A stretch of DNA of 64,000 nt from the NCBI RefSeq assembly GCF_017876655.1, contig NZ_JAGIOK010000001.1, positions 3,038,001 through 3,102,000 on the forward strand, written 5' to 3'. Position 1 is the first letter of the stretch; every line of letters starts with the position of its first letter. The notes beneath the pieces were generated by a model. That model had not been told where the DNA came from and ran no database searches. It was given only the letters and a program-made list of their open reading frames with translations. The stretch comes from Microbacterium imperiale. GTDB taxonomy: Bacteria > Actinomycetota > Actinomycetes > Actinomycetales > Microbacteriaceae. Both the position numbers and the translations under genes were made by a program. Of the stretch, positions 61,861 through 64,000 are shown in pieces.

Positions 61861-62733
61861 TCAGAGCTTGTCGCGGATGACGCCCTCGGCCTTGTCGATG
61901 ATGTTCGGCTTCGCGTCCGTCCCGTAGAGCCGGGGGTCGGGCTGCGTGGGCGGCGGCATGGGAACCGACGTGTCGGGACCGTCGAGGTACGTGAACTCGC
62001 CCTTGCCGTCCGGCGTCGGGCCCGAGGCCCACGAGCCCTCCGCAGCGGCGGCGCCGTCCGAGAAGTTGATGTACTTGTACGAGTGCTCGCGCGCCTCGTT
62101 CGACAGCGGGAAGTTCAGCGGCACGGGAATGTCCTCCACGCCCTCTTCGCGCAGCTCCTGAGCGGCACGGATCCACTGGTTCTGGTGCATCGTGTCGCGC
62201 GCCAGGAGGAACGAGAGCATGTCCCGGACGCCCTTGTCGTCGGTCATGTGGTAGATCCGCGCGACCTGCACGCGGCCCTGCATCTCCGCGTTCGCGTTGG
62301 CCGTGAAGTCGGCGAGAAGGTTGCCGCTGGCCGTGACGTACGAACCCTGCCAGGGGTTGCCGTTGGAGTCGACGGGGCGTGCGCCGGCACCGGCGACGAT
62401 CGCGGCCTGCACGTCCATTCCGCCGATCACGGCCCCGAGCACCGGGTCGGACTTCGCCGCAGCCTCGGACTGCTCGGCGGGGGCCTTCTCGAGCAGCTGG
62501 GCGATCATGATCGCGAGCATCTCGACGTGGCCGAACTCCTCTGCGCCGATGCCGTAGAGCAGGTCGCGGTACTTGCCCGGGATGTGGGCGTTCCAGGCCT
62601 GGAACCCGTACTGCATCGCAACGGTGATCTCGCCGTACTGACCGCCGAGCACCTCCTGCATGCGGCGCGCGAAGATCGCGTCCGGCTTCTCAGGGCGGGC
62701 TTCGAACTGCAATTCCTGACGATGAAAGAACAT
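61861..62733 (-). CDS. Manganese catalase
   Basis: 290 aa, a ferritin-like di-manganese enzyme that splits hydrogen peroxide. Metal-ligand region helices: GGQYGEITVAMQYGFQAWNA, LYGIGAEEFGHVEMLAIMIA with Glu and His ligands, NAEMQGRVQVARIYHMTDDK, and LARDTMHQNQWIRAAQEL. All four expected helices are present. A strong AGGAGG site precedes the ATG. It lies in the stress/redox block. No signal peptide, so cytoplasmic. Confidence 0.94.
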   Translation of the reverse strand: MFFHRQELQFEARPEKPDAIFARRMQEVLGGQYGEITVAMQYGFQAWNAHIPGKYRDLLYGIGAEEFGHVEMLAIMIAQLLEKAPAEQSEAAAKSDPVLGAVIGGMDVQAAIVAGAGARPVDSNGNPWQGSYVTASGNLLADFTANANAEMQGRVQVARIYHMTDDKGVRDMLSFLLARDTMHQNQWIRAAQELREEGVEDIPVPLNFPLSNEAREHSYKYINFSDGAAAAEGSWASGPTPDGKGEFTYLDGPDTSVPMPPPTQPDPRLYGTDAKPNIIDKAEGVIRDKL

Positions 62734-62941
62734 GTCACCTCCTGGGGATTGCCGAACGCCGAAATGCGCCGACGCCGCGAACGTATGGCGGGCAGCGGAC
62801 GCCTGCCACGGGCCTTGACGCGTCGCCCTTCCGGTGCGACCATCACGCCCGCGCGCATCCGTGACCGGCCCTGCGCCGCTGTCAACCCCCGGGTGTTCCG
62901 CCGCTCCGCTTCAGAGGATCGGCGCGACCGAAGGAGAAGCC

Positions 62942-63703
62942 ATGACCGATCATCGCCCCCGGGTGACCGCAGTGGCGGAGGGTGTGCTCCAGCTCGAGCG
63001 CGGCGGCGTCAACGCCTATCTCATCGCCTCGGACGACGGGCTCGTGCTCGTCGACGCCGGGTTGCCGCGCACCTGGCCGCTGCTCGAAGAGGCTCTCGCG
63101 TCGATCGGCGCGCGCGTCGCCGACATCGATGCGCTGCTGCTGACGCACGGTCACTTCGACCACGTCGGCATGTGCGACCGTCTCGTCGACGAGCACCACC
63201 TCGTGCCGAGGGTGCACGCCGGCGACGAGGAGCTCGTGCGGCATCCGTACCGCTACGCGCACGAATCGGCGCGCTTCCCGTACCCCTTCCGCTATCCCAG
63301 TGCGCTGCCGATCCTCGCGCGCATGGTCGCCGGCGGAGCCCTCGGGGTGAAGGGCGTCCAGGCCGAGCCGACGATCGTCGCCGGTGAGACGATCCCGCTC
63401 GCGGGCGGCATCCGTCCCATCTTCACTCCCGGCCACACCGACGGTCACTGCGCGTTCCTGCTCGAACGGCAGGGCATCCTGCTCACGGGCGATGCGCTCG
63501 TGACCCTCGACCCGTACACCGGCCGCACCGGGCCGCGGGCCGTCGCCCGGGCCGCCACGGCCCGCAGCGAGGAAGCGCTCGCGTCATTGCTGGTGCTGGG
63601 GGAGACGAACGCCCGTCTCGTGCTGCCCGGTCACGGTGCCGCGTGGGACGACGGCGGCATCCGCTCGGCCGTGACGATCGCGCGCTCCCGCGGCGTCGAC
63701 TGA
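62942..63703 (+). CDS. MBL-fold metallohydrolase
   Basis: 253 aa. The metallo-beta-lactamase fold is complete: LTHGHFDHVGM (HxHxDH zinc motif), FTPGHTDGHCAFLL with the third His, TGDALVTLDP with the bridging Asp, and LPGHGAA with the last His. The N-terminal RGGVNAYLIASDDGLVLVDA is typical of the glyoxalase II-like branch. The substrate is unknown. A GAAGGAG site precedes the ATG. It is divergent from manganese catalase. Confidence 0.9.
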   Translation: MTDHRPRVTAVAEGVLQLERGGVNAYLIASDDGLVLVDAGLPRTWPLLEEALASIGARVADIDALLLTHGHFDHVGMCDRLVDEHHLVPRVHAGDEELVRHPYRYAHESARFPYPFRYPSALPILARMVAGGALGVKGVQAEPTIVAGETIPLAGGIRPIFTPGHTDGHCAFLLERQGILLTGDALVTLDPYTGRTGPRAVARAATARSEEALASLLVLGETNARLVLPGHGAAWDDGGIRSAVTIARSRGVD

Positions 63704-63807
63704 GGCGCCCGCGCGGTGCCTCGCCGCCGGGGCGGTGTCAAGCCCCGTGAGGCCGCGTCGCAGACCGGGTCGAGTGGACCCAACGACCACGACAGAAAGG
63801 GATGACC

Positions 63808-64000
63808 ATGGAACCCCAGCAGCAGAACGTCCCGGGAACCGACCAGGAGATGACGCCCAAGCCGGACTACGGCGAGAGCAGCTACCGTGGCTCGGGTCGA
63901 CTGGCCGGCAAGCGCGCCCTGATCACCGGAGGCGACAGCGGCATCGGCAAGGCCGTCGCCCTCGCGTACGCCCGTGAAGGTGCCGACGTCGCGATCAGCT
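63808..64000 (+). CDS. SDR oxidoreductase, cut by window edge
   Basis: The first 64 residues of an SDR. The N-terminal tail ([20 protein letters not shown]) and [20 protein letters not shown] are typical of the large, stress-linked glucose/ribitol dehydrogenase-like SDR group; [18 protein letters not shown] is the cofactor loop. The catalytic half lies beyond the window. The ATG at 63808 is preferred because AAAGG lies about 7 nt upstream; an in-frame ATG at 63802 is too close to it. Confidence 0.85.
   Translation, partial: MEPQQQNVPGTDQEMTPKPDYGESSYRGSGRLAGKRALITGGDSGIGKAVALAYAREGADVAIS

Overview
The window reads as GC-rich chromosomal DNA from an actinobacterium of the family Microbacteriaceae, most likely Microbacterium. 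This is inferred from gene content and style, not from any search: GTG/TTG starts, many genes whose -10 box sits 5-8 nt before the start codon (leaderless mRNAs), an orphan groEL under CIRCE control, a DtxR/IdeR regulator with the full set of metal ligands, an ImuA'-ImuB-DnaE2 SOS cassette, DUF3027/DUF3263/LytR_C proteins and a WXG100 protein. No rRNA, CRISPR array or transposase was seen. Two tRNA genes are present: Thr(TGT) and Arg(CCT).

Layout. 1-3450: right end of an integrated phage-like or ICE-like element. A leftward early operon (two unknown genes, one cut by the window edge, plus a winged helix protein and an excisionase) is divergent from a repressor-integrase pair. 3527-4821: tRNA-Thr, then a small XRE regulator, a broken Ser/Thr kinase and a second HTH gene that sits on its own palindromic operators; this looks like an eroded island. 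4802-20787: conserved core (nitroreductase-MsrB, DUF2332, DUF3263, LytR_C, cold shock protein, GroEL, WXG100, a two-component system, CPBP protease, XPB-like helicase and its partner, Csp/DUF3027, SerC, IdeR). 21017-23664: M23 peptidase, a possible attenuator or small RNA, HNH nuclease, hemerythrin-like protein. 23723-29448: SOS mutasome. 29489-36873: GH13 enzyme, MFS exporter, a four-gene ABC plus NarL-type two-component operon, DUF2087 and DUF4333 proteins.

36923-41540 is accessory: a broken DUF805 gene, a lipoprotein/membrane-protein pair, a cysteine-free HesB-like protein, tRNA-Arg, an Mrr-type restriction nuclease, a membrane protein and a LysM-like secreted protein. 41561-46093 returns to ordinary genes (S4 protein, ABC-F, DUF805, VanZ). 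46090-51966 holds a divergent locus: an MMPL exporter with MarR and a truncated LysR on one side, and a tightly overlapping ribB-acyltransferase-unknown-SRPBCC operon on the other; this is the best candidate for an undescribed pathway. 51980-64000 contains a UbiB-like kinase, a DEAD-box helicase and a stress/redox block: two SDRs, a Zn alcohol dehydrogenase, a haem-oxygenase-like iron protein overlapping a glycosyltransferase and a CDGSH protein, a manganese catalase and an MBL-fold enzyme.

Start codons were chosen from ribosome binding sites, -10 boxes, overlaps with neighbours and family length. Long antisense frames, common in GC-rich DNA, were left out.
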